Assembly: GCF_003337715.1 (NCBI RefSeq)
Contig: NZ_QPIX01000002.1
Span: 402,862-452,371, forward strand
Direction: 5' to 3'
From: Ciceribacter lividus
Lineage (GTDB): Bacteria > Pseudomonadota > Alphaproteobacteria > Rhizobiales > Rhizobiaceae
DNA: 49,510 bases
Shown: positions 9,592 to 17,784 of the stretch, piece by piece
Numbering within the stretch: position 1 is the first letter of the stretch
How the letters are laid out: each line of letters starts with the position of its first letter
Program-made: the position numbers and the translations under genes
The notes under the pieces: model-generated
The model's database searches: none
Told to the model about the DNA's origin: nothing
Seen by the model: only the letters and a program-made list of their open reading frames with translations

Positions 9592-9801
9592 ATGGCCAAG
9601 GCTACGAAGAAGACTGAAGCAAAGACGATCACGATCGAACAGATCGGCTCGCCTATCCGCCGCCCGGAAGTCCAGCGCAAGACGCTCATCGGGCTGGGCC
9701 TCAACAAGATGCACCGGGTCCGCACCCTGGAGGATACCCCTTCGGTTCGTGGCATGATCCGTGCTGTCCAGCATCTCGTTCGCGTCGTCGACGAGAAGTG
9801 A
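9592..9801 (+). CDS. rpmD: 50S ribosomal protein L30
   Basis: The product has 69 residues with the L30 pattern [28 protein letters not shown]30 is a small peripheral 50S protein. The gene is 14 nt after rpsE and 16 nt before rplO, with a GAGGAG ribosome binding site. Confidence 0.96.
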   Translation: MAKATKKTEAKTITIEQIGSPIRRPEVQRKTLIGLGLNKMHRVRTLEDTPSVRGMIRAVQHLVRVVDEK

Positions 9802-9817
9802 GACGGAGGAAGTCACC

Positions 9818-10297
9818 ATGAAACTGAATGAAATCAAGGACAACGAAGGCTCCTCCAAGGACCGTATCCGCGTTGGTCGCGGTATCGGCTCCGGCAAGGG
9901 CAAGACCGGTGGTCGCGGCGTCAAGGGTCAGAAGGCTCGTTCGGGCGTTGCCATCAACGGCTTCGAAGGCGGTCAGATGCCGATCTACCGTCGTCTGCCG
10001 AAGCGCGGCTTCAACAACATCTTCGCATCTGAATTCGTGACCGTATCGCTCGGCCGCATCCAGACCGCGATCGATGCCAAGAAGCTCGACCCGAAGGCGA
10101 CCATCGATGCTGCCGCTCTCAAGGCTGCCGGCGTCATCCGTCGCCAGAAGGACGGTGTTCGCGTTCTTTCCGACGGCGAACTGAAGGCCAAGGTCACCCT
10201 CGAGGTTGCCGGCGCTTCCAAGGCCGCGGTCGAGAAGATCGAGAAGGCCGGCGGTTCGATCAAGCTGCTGGTAGCAGCTGCGGAAGCCGCTGAATAA
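9818..10297 (+). CDS. rplO: 50S ribosomal protein L15
   Basis: The product has 159 residues starting [22 protein letters not shown]. The glycine-rich N-terminal arm ([20 protein letters not shown]) winds into 23S rRNA, and the C-terminal domain is the compact L15 fold. The start at 9818 follows GGAGGAAG; upstream in-frame sequence does not resemble L15. Confidence 0.97.
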   Translation: MKLNEIKDNEGSSKDRIRVGRGIGSGKGKTGGRGVKGQKARSGVAINGFEGGQMPIYRRLPKRGFNNIFASEFVTVSLGRIQTAIDAKKLDPKATIDAAALKAAGVIRRQKDGVRVLSDGELKAKVTLEVAGASKAAVEKIEKAGGSIKLLVAAAEAAE

Positions 10298-10307
10298 GTA
10301 CGATTTG

Positions 10308-10339
10308 ATCGCCCGGGGTGCTTCACACCGGGCGATTTT
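10308..10339 (+). terminator. Terminator-like hairpin between rplO and secY
   Basis: ATCGCCCGGGGTG (10308-10320) pairs with CACACCGGGCGAT (10324-10336) with one A/G mismatch, and TTT follows. It lies 10 nt after the rplO stop and about 180 nt before secY, so it could adjust secY-adk expression relative to ribosomal proteins. Confidence 0.6.
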
Positions 10340-10520
10340 GCTCCCATATGTGAGCCTCACGATCCTCAGAAGGGGTGACGTTGTTTCGTCTTCCGGGAGA
10401 TTCTGGAAAATAGGGTGAGGCGAGCGGCTGCTCCGCAATCATGCCGGCCCGGTTTTCTGAAAACGATTTGGTGAATTGCCTCCGAGGCTCTCGCTTCGGA
10501 TCGGTTACGCGGAGAATTTC

Positions 10521-11861
10521 ATGGCTTCTGCAGCGGAACAATTGGCCTCGAATCTCAATTTTTCGACCTTTGCAAAGGCGGAAGATCTGAAGAAGCGGCT
10601 GTGGTTTACTCTTGCGGCGCTTCTTGTCTATCGCCTCGGCACGCACATCCCGCTGCCCGGCCTCAATCCTGAAGCCTATGCGGCTGCCTTCAAAGGGCAG
10701 GCCGGCGGTATTCTCGGCCTCTTCAACATGTTCTCGGGCGGCGCTGTGCAGCGCATGGCGATCTTCGCCCTCGGGATCATGCCCTACATCTCCGCCTCGA
10801 TCATCGTACAGCTGATGACGTCCGTCGTCCCGGCGCTCGAGAACCTCAAGAAGGAAGGCGAGCAGGGCCGCAAGGTCATCAACCAGTACACCCGCTACGG
10901 CACTGTTCTTCTCGGCACGCTGCAGGCCTACGGCATCGCCGTCGGGCTGGAAAGCGGGCAGGGGCTGGTCAACGATCCCGGCCTGTTCTTCCGCCTGTCG
11001 ACCGTCGTGACCCTTCTCGGCGGCACCATGTTCCTGATGTGGCTCGGCGAGCAGATCACCTCGCGCGGTATCGGCAACGGCATCTCGCTCATCATCTTTT
11101 CCGGCATCGCGGCAGGCCTGCCGTCCGCCGTCGTCGGAACGCTCGAACTCGGCCGCACCGGCGCCCTTTCGACCGCGCTCATCCTGACGGTCATTATCGT
11201 CGCGATCGCCGTCATCGGGCTGATCGTCTTCGTGGAACGCGCGCAGCGTCGCCTGCTGATCCAGTACCCGAAGCGCCAGGTCGGCAACCGCATGTTCCAG
11301 GGCGACACCTCGCACCTGCCGCTGAAACTCAATACCTCGGGTGTTATTCCGGCGATCTTCGCCTCGTCGCTGCTGCTTCTGCCGGCGACCGCCGCGGGCT
11401 TCACCGGAACCTCGACGCTGCCCTCCTGGGCGACGACGATCGTTGCTGCGCTCGGCCACGGCCAGCCGCTCTATATGGTGCTTTATGGTGCGCTGATCGC
11501 TTTCTTTGCCTTCTTCTACACCGCGATCGTCTTCAACCCGAAGGACACCGCGGACAATCTGAAGAAGCACGGCGGCTTCATTCCGGGTATCCGCCCTGGT
11601 GAGCGCACAGCCGAATACATCGACTACGTGCTGACCCGAATCACCGTGATCGGCGCGATCTACCTCGTCTTCGTCTGCATCCTCCCCGAGATCCTGGTCG
11701 CCCGTACCGGCGTTCCATTATCCCTTGGTGGTACTTCGCTTTTGATTGTTGTCAGCGTCACCCTCGATACTGTAGCACAGATTCAGGGCCACCTGATTGC
11801 CCAGCAGTATGAGGGCCTGATCAAGAAGTCGAAGTTGCGTGGAGGAAAGAGGGGACGATGA
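10521..11861 (+). CDS. secY: Preprotein translocase subunit SecY
   Basis: The product has 446 residues with about ten membrane segments. An N-terminal amphipathic stretch leads to the plug region [20 protein letters not shown], and the cytoplasmic loops include [17 protein letters not shown]. SecY is the channel of the SecYEG translocon in the inner membrane. I chose ATG 10521 behind GGAGAATTTC instead of the in-frame ATG at 10476, because the 15 extra residues are atypical. The stop overlaps adk by 4 nt. Confidence 0.97.
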   Translation: MASAAEQLASNLNFSTFAKAEDLKKRLWFTLAALLVYRLGTHIPLPGLNPEAYAAAFKGQAGGILGLFNMFSGGAVQRMAIFALGIMPYISASIIVQLMTSVVPALENLKKEGEQGRKVINQYTRYGTVLLGTLQAYGIAVGLESGQGLVNDPGLFFRLSTVVTLLGGTMFLMWLGEQITSRGIGNGISLIIFSGIAAGLPSAVVGTLELGRTGALSTALILTVIIVAIAVIGLIVFVERAQRRLLIQYPKRQVGNRMFQGDTSHLPLKLNTSGVIPAIFASSLLLLPATAAGFTGTSTLPSWATTIVAALGHGQPLYMVLYGALIAFFAFFYTAIVFNPKDTADNLKKHGGFIPGIRPGERTAEYIDYVLTRITVIGAIYLVFVCILPEILVARTGVPLSLGGTSLLIVVSVTLDTVAQIQGHLIAQQYEGLIKKSKLRGGKRGR

Positions 11862-12514
11862 GACTTATTCTTTTGGGGCCGCCGGGTGCGGGGAAGGGCA
11901 CCCAGGCCCAGCGTATCGTCGTGAAGCACGGCATTCCGCAATTGTCGACCGGTGACATGCTGCGTGCAGCCGTCGCCGCGGAGACCGAAGTTGGAAAGCG
12001 CGCCAAGGCTGTCATGGACGCGGGCAAGCTGGTCTCGGACGATATCGTGATCGCCATCGTTTCCGAGCGAATCGATCACCCGGATTGCGCCGAAGGGTTC
12101 ATCCTCGATGGCTTCCCCCGCACGCTCGTGCAGGCGGATGCGACGGAGAAGATGCTCGCCGACAAGGGGCTGGATCTTTCGGTTGTCGTCGAGCTCAAGG
12201 TCGACGACAAGGAACTCGTCCGTCGTGTCTCGGGACGCTATTCCTGCGGCAACTGCGGAGCCGTCTACCACGACACCGACAAGAAGCCCTCGGTCGAGGG
12301 CGTCTGTGACACATGTGGTTCCACCGGGTTCAAGCGTCGGCCGGACGACAATGCCGAGACCATGAAGGCCCGGCTCGAGGCGTACTACAAGGAAACCTCG
12401 CCGCTCATCGGCTACTATTACGCCAAGGGCAAGCTGAAGTCGGTGGACGGCATGAAGGACATGGATGCCGTCACAGCGGACATCGAGGCGATCCTCGCAA
12501 CCGTGAAGGGCTGA
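11858..12514 (+). CDS. adk: Adenylate kinase, zinc-LID form
   Basis: The product has 218 residues and catalyses ATP + AMP to 2 ADP in the cytoplasm. The P-loop GPPGAGKGT is at residues 7-15, and the NMP-binding region follows (STGDMLRAA). The LID domain carries four cysteines, C130, C133, C150 and C153, in two CxxC pairs, the zinc-binding type. Some rhizobia have a short-LID form of about 192 residues, so this is the long class. It overlaps secY by 4 nt. Confidence 0.97.
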   Translation: MRLILLGPPGAGKGTQAQRIVVKHGIPQLSTGDMLRAAVAAETEVGKRAKAVMDAGKLVSDDIVIAIVSERIDHPDCAEGFILDGFPRTLVQADATEKMLADKGLDLSVVVELKVDDKELVRRVSGRYSCGNCGAVYHDTDKKPSVEGVCDTCGSTGFKRRPDDNAETMKARLEAYYKETSPLIGYYYAKGKLKSVDGMKDMDAVTADIEAILATVKG

Positions 12515-12738
12515 CGAGGCTTCAAGAATCTTTACCGGAACAGTTGCTTTTGTCGGCTGATTCCGCTAAATAGCGCGCCAACTCGCGACATGTAAGCGAT
12601 CGGCGCGTTCTTCCGCACGGAGGACCGGGTTCGATCGTTTTGACATGTTGAGGACCCGAATTTGAACGCGCGGCCTGTTTGGCTGCGTAAACCAGACACC
12701 ACTTGCCGGATGGCAACTGGAACGCAAGGAGAATAGGC

Positions 12739-13107
12739 GTGGCACGTATCGCTGGCGTCAACATCCCGACCGCGAAGCGCGTAGTAATCGCGCTCCGTTA
12801 CATTCACGGGATCGGCCCGAAGTTCGCACAGGAAATCATTGAGAAGGTCGGTATCCCGGCTGAGAAGCGTGTTCATCAGCTGACCGACGCCGAAGTTCTG
12901 GCGATTCGCGAAACGATCGACCGTGACTATCAGGTCGAGGGTGATCTTCGTCGCGAGACCGCGATGAACATCAAGCGTCTGATGGACCTCGGCTGCTACC
13001 GCGGCCTGCGTCATCGCCGCGGCCTGCCGGTTCGTGGCCAGCGCACGCACACCAATGCCCGCACCCGCAAGGGTCCGGCAAAGGCGATCGCCGGTAAGAA
13101 GAAGTAA
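12739..13107 (+). CDS. rpsM: 30S ribosomal protein S13
   Basis: The product has 122 residues, (V/M)[23 protein letters not shown], with the H2TH fold and the basic tail [24 protein letters not shown]. The start is a GTG at 12739 behind AAGGAGAATAG; the in-frame ATG at 12703 would add residues not found in S13. S13 contacts the P-site tRNA and 50S bridges. The 224-nt gap after adk may contain an internal promoter (a TTGACA at 12639), but no clear -10 is visible. Confidence 0.97.
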   Translation: MARIAGVNIPTAKRVVIALRYIHGIGPKFAQEIIEKVGIPAEKRVHQLTDAEVLAIRETIDRDYQVEGDLRRETAMNIKRLMDLGCYRGLRHRRGLPVRGQRTHTNARTRKGPAKAIAGKKK

Positions 13108-13127
13108 TTTGCAGGCAGTAGGTTTTG

Positions 13128-13171
13128 GGCAGTAGGCAGTAGGGAGAACCTATTGCCTACTGCCTACTGCC
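13128..13171. repeat. Perfect inverted repeat of TAGGCAG heptads
   Basis: GGCAGTAGGCAGTAGG (13128-13143) is exactly complementary to CCTACTGCCTACTGCC (13156-13171) across a 12-nt spacer. Each arm contains two tandem copies of a 7-nt unit, and further partial units flank it on both sides (13112-13122). It would form a 16-bp hairpin in the rpsM-rpsK mRNA. It has no T-run and is not a classical terminator. Confidence 0.85.
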
Positions 13172-13233
13172 TATTGGCTTCAAGGTGGAGCCGCTGGAAC
13201 TACGGCGGCGAAGAGATCAAGAAAGGTAAGAAA

Positions 13234-13623
13234 ATGGCCAAGGAAGCCACCCGCGTTCGCCGCCGCGAGCGCAAGAATATCTCGTCGGGCGTTGCGCACG
13301 TCAACTCGACCTTCAACAACACGATGATCACCATCACCGACGCGCAGGGCAACGCCATTGCTTGGTCGTCGGCCGGTGCCAAGGGCTTCAAGGGTTCGCG
13401 CAAGTCGACCCCGTTCGCCGCTCAGATCGCAGCGGAAGACTGCGCCAAGAAGGCGCAGGAACACGGCATGAAGTCGCTCGAAGTCGAAGTCTGCGGCCCG
13501 GGTTCCGGCCGCGAATCGGCCCTGCGCGCTCTGCAGGCTGCCGGTTTCATGATCACCTCGATTCGCGACGTGACGCCGATCCCGCACAACGGCTGCCGCC
13601 CGCGCAAGAAGCGCCGCGTCTGA
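13234..13623 (+). CDS. rpsK: 30S ribosomal protein S11
   Basis: The product has 129 residues, [20 protein letters not shown], ending with the S11 signature [20 protein letters not shown]11 forms part of the 30S platform with S18. The start at 13234 follows GAAAGGTAAGAAA; the frame is open to 13153 through the palindrome at 13128-13171, but that extension is not S11-like. Confidence 0.97.
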   Translation: MAKEATRVRRRERKNISSGVAHVNSTFNNTMITITDAQGNAIAWSSAGAKGFKGSRKSTPFAAQIAAEDCAKKAQEHGMKSLEVEVCGPGSGRESALRALQAAGFMITSIRDVTPIPHNGCRPRKKRRV

Positions 13624-13723
13624 TCATTATTCATCCAGTCGACGGGCGCTCGGGCGCCCCTCTCGACGCTTCTAATGCTCGGTTGCCACGATTGGATGGT
13701 GGCAACGAACGGAAGGTAAAAAC

Positions 13724-14734
13724 ATGATTCAGAAGAATTGGCAGGAACTGATCAAGCCGAACAAGGTGGAGTTCACCTCGTCCGGCCGCACGAAGGCAAC
13801 GCTGGTTGCAGAGCCGCTGGAACGCGGCTTCGGCCTGACGCTCGGCAACGCGCTGCGTCGCGTTCTCTTGTCGTCGCTGCGCGGCGCCGCCGTGACCGCC
13901 GTCCAGATCGACGGCGTGCTGCATGAGTTCTCGTCGATCCCGGGCGTCCGGGAAGACGTGACCGACATCGTGCTCAACATCAAGGAAATCGCCATCAAGA
14001 TGGATGGCGACGATTCCAAGCGCATGGTCGTGCGCAAGCAGGGCCCGGGCGTCGTCACCGCCGGTGACATCCAGACGGTTGGCGACATCGAGATCCTGAA
14101 CCCCGACCACGTGATCTGCACGCTCGACGAGGGTGCCGAGATCCGCATGGAGTTCACGGTCAACAACGGCAAGGGCTATGTCCCGGCCGAGCGCAACCGC
14201 GCGGAAGATGCTCCGATCGGCCTCATCCCGGTCGACAGCCTCTACTCGCCGGTCAAGAAGGTGTCCTACAAGGTCGAAAACACCCGCGAAGGTCAGGTTC
14301 TCGACTACGACAAGCTGACCATGACCATCGAAACCGATGGCTCGGTCACCGGTGAGGACGCGGTCGCTTTTGCTGCCCGCATCCTGCAGGACCAGCTCGG
14401 CGTGTTCGTCAACTTCGAGGAGCCGCAGAAGGAAGTCGAAGAAGAAGCCGTCACCGAGCTCGCCTTCAACCCGGCGCTGCTCAAGAAGGTCGACGAACTC
14501 GAACTTTCGGTCCGCTCTGCGAACTGCCTGAAGAACGACAACATCGTCTATATCGGCGACCTCATTCAGAAGACGGAAGCGGAAATGCTCCGCACTCCGA
14601 ACTTCGGTCGCAAGTCGCTGAACGAGATCAAGGAAGTTCTGGCTTCCATGGGCCTGCACCTCGGTATGGAAGTGCCCGCCTGGCCGCCGGAAAACATCGA
14701 AGATCTCGCCAAGCGCTACGAAGACCAGTACTAA
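13724..14734 (+). CDS. rpoA: DNA-directed RNA polymerase subunit alpha
   Basis: The product has 336 residues. The N-terminal assembly domain (residues 1-235) includes [25 protein letters not shown], a linker follows, and the C-terminal domain (about 250-325) binds UP elements and activators ([21 protein letters not shown], then [18 protein letters not shown]). Length and sequence are normal for alphaproteobacteria. A hairpin with short T-run follows at 14742. Confidence 0.98.
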   Translation: MIQKNWQELIKPNKVEFTSSGRTKATLVAEPLERGFGLTLGNALRRVLLSSLRGAAVTAVQIDGVLHEFSSIPGVREDVTDIVLNIKEIAIKMDGDDSKRMVVRKQGPGVVTAGDIQTVGDIEILNPDHVICTLDEGAEIRMEFTVNNGKGYVPAERNRAEDAPIGLIPVDSLYSPVKKVSYKVENTREGQVLDYDKLTMTIETDGSVTGEDAVAFAARILQDQLGVFVNFEEPQKEVEEEAVTELAFNPALLKKVDELELSVRSANCLKNDNIVYIGDLIQKTEAEMLRTPNFGRKSLNEIKEVLASMGLHLGMEVPAWPPENIEDLAKRYEDQY

Positions 14735-14741
14735 GAAACAA

Positions 14742-14767
14742 AAAAGGCAGGTTCAGCTCTGCCTTTT
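14742..14767 (+). terminator. Hairpin between rpoA and rplQ
   Basis: AAAAGGCAG (14742-14750) and CTGCCTTTT (14759-14767) form a perfect 9-bp stem with an 8-nt loop and a closing T-run. Because rplQ follows in the same direction, this is either a leaky terminator or an attenuator that reduces rplQ relative to rpoA. Confidence 0.65.
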
Positions 14768-14850
14768 CCAGTCAAACTGCAGGCGGATGCCTGTATGTGT
14801 CAGGAAACGGCAGCCTCTGAGACAGAGCCTGCACTTAAAGGAGAATAGCA

Positions 14851-15273
14851 ATGCGCCACCAGAAAGCCGGCCGCAAGCTGAACCGCACCGCCAGCCACCG
14901 CAAGGCGATGTTCGCCAACATGGCTGCTTCGCTCATCACGCATGAGCAGATCGTCACGACGCTCCCGAAGGCGAAGGAAATTCGCCCGATCGTCGAAAAG
15001 CTGGTTACGCTCGGCAAGCGCGGCGACCTGCACGCCCGTCGTCAGGCCATCTCGCAGATCCAGGACCAGGACGCCGTCCGCAAGCTGTTTGATGCGATCG
15101 CCACCCGCTACGCCAACCGTAACGGCGGCTACCTGCGCATCATGAAGGCCGGCTTCCGTCAGGGCGACAACGCCGCTATGGCCGTCATCGAGTTCGTTGA
15201 ACGCGATGTCGACGCCAAGGGCGCCGCCGACAAGGCCCGCGTCGCCGCCGAAGCCGAAGCTGAAGCAGCGTAA
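14851..15273 (+). CDS. rplQ: 50S ribosomal protein L17
   Basis: The product has 140 residues starting [24 protein letters not shown], the standard L17 opening, with an acidic alanine-rich tail (residues 120-140). It ends the alpha block. A GGAGAAT ribosome binding site precedes the ATG, and a strong terminator follows at 15299. Confidence 0.98.
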   Translation: MRHQKAGRKLNRTASHRKAMFANMAASLITHEQIVTTLPKAKEIRPIVEKLVTLGKRGDLHARRQAISQIQDQDAVRKLFDAIATRYANRNGGYLRIMKAGFRQGDNAAMAVIEFVERDVDAKGAADKARVAAEAEAEAA

Positions 15274-15298
15274 GTTTCCTCCCGTTAGGGAAGGATAG

Positions 15299-15328
15299 AA
15301 AAGGCCGGAGGGAAACCTCCGGCCTTTT
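15299..15328 (+). terminator. Strong terminator of the ribosomal superoperon
   Basis: AAAAGGCCGGAGG (15299-15311) pairs perfectly with CCTCCGGCCTTTT (15316-15328) around a GAAA tetraloop. The T-run closes the structure on the + strand. It can also serve the leftward sigma-factor operon on the other strand, because the A-run gives a T-run there. Confidence 0.9.
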
Positions 15329-15378
15329 GTGTTACACGGGGTGGACGGCGTCGCGCGGGTCGTTCATGCTTTGTTGCG

Positions 15379-16644
15379 TCAGTCTCCGCCGCAGGCCGCT
15401 GCGCGGGCGGTCAGAAACTGCCGCTCGGCGGCATTGCCGGCGAGGCGTGCGGCCTGTTCGAATGCCTCCTTCGCTTCAGCTGTCCGCCCGGCGCGCATCA
15501 GGAAGTCACCCCGTGCCGCGGGCATGCCCGCATAGCCTTGCAGCGCAGGTTCGGCTTCGAGCGGCTCCAGCAGTTCGAGCCCTGTTTCCGGCCCGAAGGC
15601 CATGGAATGAGCAATGGCACGGTTGAGATCGACGACGGGCGAGGGCATGACGCGGCTCAGCCGGTCGTAGAGGGTCGCGATCTGTCGCCAGTCGGTGTCC
15701 TCGGTCCGCGGCGCCCGGGCATGGCGGGCTGCGATCGCCGCCTGCAGCGCATAGGGGCCGTCCGCTCCGCCAAGCCGTTCGGCGCGACCGAGCGCGGTCA
15801 AACCGTGCTGGATGAGGAGACGGTCCCAGCGGCCCCGGTTCTGTTCGGTGATCGTGACCGGAGCGCCATCGGCGCCCGTGCGTGCCGGAAAGCGGGAGGC
15901 GTGGAGCTCCAACAGCGCCAGCAGGCCGTGAACCTCCGGCTCCTGGGGCAGGAGGCCGGAAAGGATACGGCAGAGCCGCATAGCCTCGGCGCAGAGCTGC
16001 GGCCGAATGGCGTTGTCACCGGCGCTCGCCGCATAGCCTTCGTTGAAGATCAGGTAGATGACTTCGAGCACGGCCGCGAGCCTCCGGTCACGGTCCTCAC
16101 CGCGCGGCACTTCGTAGGCGAGGCCGGAACTCCCGAGCGTCTTCTTTGCGCGCACGATTCGCTGGGCGATCGTCGCTTCGCCGGCCAGGAAGGTGCGGGC
16201 GATTTCGTCCGTCGTCAGTCCGCCGATCAGCCGTAGCGTCAGGGCAACCCGTGCGTCGACGGAGAGCAGCGGATGGCAGGCGGTGAAGATCAGGCTCAGG
16301 CGTTCGTCACCGATGTCGTCGTCCATGGCGGCCTCGACTTCCTCGATCGTGGTGTCCCGCTCAAGCGACAGATCATGACCGATTTCGACGTGCTTCAGTG
16401 CCTGCATCCTGCGGCGGCGGAAGGCGTCGATCGCGCGCCGCTTGGCGGTTGCCATCAGCCAGGCGGCCGGGCTCTGCGGCACGCCCGTTCTCGGCCATTC
16501 GGAAAGCGCCGTCACCAGCGCTTCCTGGGCCAGTTCTTCGGCAAAGCCGATATCGCGCACCATGCGGTTGAGGCCGGCGATCAGCCGGGCCCGCTCAATG
16601 CGGAAGACGGTCTCTGCCACGCGATGGGTATCGAAAGCCTCCAT
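15379..16644 (-). CDS. ECF42-type RNA polymerase sigma factor
   Basis: The 421-residue protein is much longer than a minimal ECF sigma factor. Region 2 is at about residues 12-80 (FAEELAQEALVTALSEWP, then AWLMATAKRRAIDAFRRRR), and region 4 is near 105-165 (LTLRLIGGLTTDEIARTFL). A C-terminal extension of roughly 230 residues with helical-repeat character follows (LEVIYLIFNEGYAAS, then NRAIAHSMAFG). This layout, together with YciI/DGPF and VOC genes just upstream in the same direction, is the hallmark of the ECF42 group. The extension probably replaces an anti-sigma factor in controlling activity (inference from the family). Confidence 0.9.
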   Translation of the reverse strand: MEAFDTHRVAETVFRIERARLIAGLNRMVRDIGFAEELAQEALVTALSEWPRTGVPQSPAAWLMATAKRRAIDAFRRRRMQALKHVEIGHDLSLERDTTIEEVEAAMDDDIGDERLSLIFTACHPLLSVDARVALTLRLIGGLTTDEIARTFLAGEATIAQRIVRAKKTLGSSGLAYEVPRGEDRDRRLAAVLEVIYLIFNEGYAASAGDNAIRPQLCAEAMRLCRILSGLLPQEPEVHGLLALLELHASRFPARTGADGAPVTITEQNRGRWDRLLIQHGLTALGRAERLGGADGPYALQAAIAARHARAPRTEDTDWRQIATLYDRLSRVMPSPVVDLNRAIAHSMAFGPETGLELLEPLEAEPALQGYAGMPAARGDFLMRAGRTAEAKEAFEQAARLAGNAAERQFLTARAAACGGD

Positions 16645-16693
16645 GGGGGCGGATTATGGAGGCTCCCGTTGCTCAGTCAACGTGGTTTGGGCG

Positions 16694-17116
16694 TCATGCG
16701 CCGGGAGGTTCTGCGGCCGCAGCCGCCTGATCCATCCACAGGATCTCCCAGACATAGCCGTCCGGATCCTCGACCGAGCGACTGTACATGAAGCCGTGGC
16801 CCTGCATCGGGTTCGGATCGGCCTTGCCGCCGGCACGAGCGGCTTTCTCCACCGTCTGGTCGACCTCATCGCGCGTTTCGACGCTGAGGGCGATGAGCGT
16901 CTGGCTCTCCCTCCGCGCGTCGCCGATCGGGCGGCTGGTGAAGGTGGCATAACGCTCGCGCGTCAGCAGCATCACGCCGATGGCACCGGAGAATATCATG
17001 CAGCTCGTCTGCTCGTCGGAGAAGTTGGGATTGCGCGTGCCGCCGAGCGCCTCGTAAAACGTCGTCGCCGCCGCCAGATCCCGCACCGGCAGGTTCACGA
17101 AGATCATCTTTTCCAT
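16694..17116 (-). CDS. VOC-fold (glyoxalase-like) protein
   Basis: The 140-residue protein begins MEKMIFVNLPVRDLAAATTFYEALG, the first beta-alpha-beta-beta-beta unit of the vicinal oxygen chelate fold, and ends with the second unit (GFMYSRSVEDPDGYVWEILWMD). The enzymes of this fold use a metal to bind or convert small molecules; the substrate here is unknown. It lies between the YciI gene (21-nt gap) and the sigma factor gene (49-nt gap) in one leftward operon. Confidence 0.88.
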   Translation of the reverse strand: MEKMIFVNLPVRDLAAATTFYEALGGTRNPNFSDEQTSCMIFSGAIGVMLLTRERYATFTSRPIGDARRESQTLIALSVETRDEVDQTVEKAARAGGKADPNPMQGHGFMYSRSVEDPDGYVWEILWMDQAAAAAEPPGA

Positions 17117-17137
17117 TGCGTTGCTTCTCCCTCGGGT

Positions 17138-17575
17138 TCAGGCCTTGCCGACCTCGCGCTCGGCGAGCCGTTCTCCGGTACGCTCATGCAGGTCGCGGAC
17201 CTCCGGGGTCAGCGATTCGGCGAAATCCTCCATCGTATAGACCGGACGAATTTCGATTTCGCTCGGCCCCGGCATCGGGTTCGGGCAGCGCTTGACCCAT
17301 TCGACCGCCTCGTCCATGTCCTTGACCTCCCAGATCCAGTAGCCGGCCACCAGTTCACGCGTCTCGGCGAAGGGGCCGTCGATCACGCGGCGGCCCGCAC
17401 CGTCAAAGGCTACACGCTTGCCTTTGGAAGAGGGCTTCAGCCCTTCGCCGGTAAGCATGATGCCGGCGTTGACCAGCTCCTCGTTGAACTTTCCCATTGC
17501 TTCGAGCAGTTCGGTGGATGGCATGACGCCTGCTTCGCTGTCTGTCGTCGCCTTGACCATAACCATTACACGCAT
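17138..17575 (-). CDS. YciI-family DGPF-domain protein
   Basis: The 145-residue protein has the ferredoxin-like YciI/DGPF fold, with MRVMVMVKAT at the start and the defining motif VIDGPFAETRELVAGYW near residues 63-79. Proteins of this family accompany ECF42 sigma factors and are thought to be their main regulon; their reaction is not established. It is the first gene of the operon, with an AAAGGAGAAG ribosome binding site and a candidate ECF promoter at 17626-17652. Confidence 0.9.
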   Translation of the reverse strand: MRVMVMVKATTDSEAGVMPSTELLEAMGKFNEELVNAGIMLTGEGLKPSSKGKRVAFDGAGRRVIDGPFAETRELVAGYWIWEVKDMDEAVEWVKRCPNPMPGPSEIEIRPVYTMEDFAESLTPEVRDLHERTGERLAEREVGKA

Positions 17576-17625
17576 CGTTCTTCTCCTTTATTGAACCAAG
17601 GCCGCCTCGGCGTGCCCGACACCTT

Positions 17626-17652
17626 GACGAACGAGTGTTACAGAAATCGACA
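17626..17652 (-). promoter_or_regulatory. Candidate ECF42 promoter
   Basis: On the - strand a TGTCGA (17652-17647) is followed after 17 nt by CGTC (17629-17626). These match, as I recall them, the -35 TGTCGA and -10 CG(A/T)C elements reported for ECF42 sigma factors. The -10 lies about 50 nt before the ATG of the YciI gene. The placement supports autoregulation of the operon by its own sigma factor. Confidence 0.5.
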
Positions 17653-17784
17653 TGGGTGATGAATCTTTTTGCCGATCCTCTGCAGCGTGTTGATGGCGGC
17701 TGGCGTTGCACGGATGGGCCTTTCCTTGCGACGATTCCCGTCCGTGGTAATAGGAAGGGAACACCGGAGTCACGGGAGGCGATC

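Noticed and set aside
13112..13176. CRISPR-like repeat between rpsM and rpsK
   Set aside because: The units are 7 nt long and contiguous, with no spacers, and no cas genes occur in the window. It is an inverted heptad repeat.
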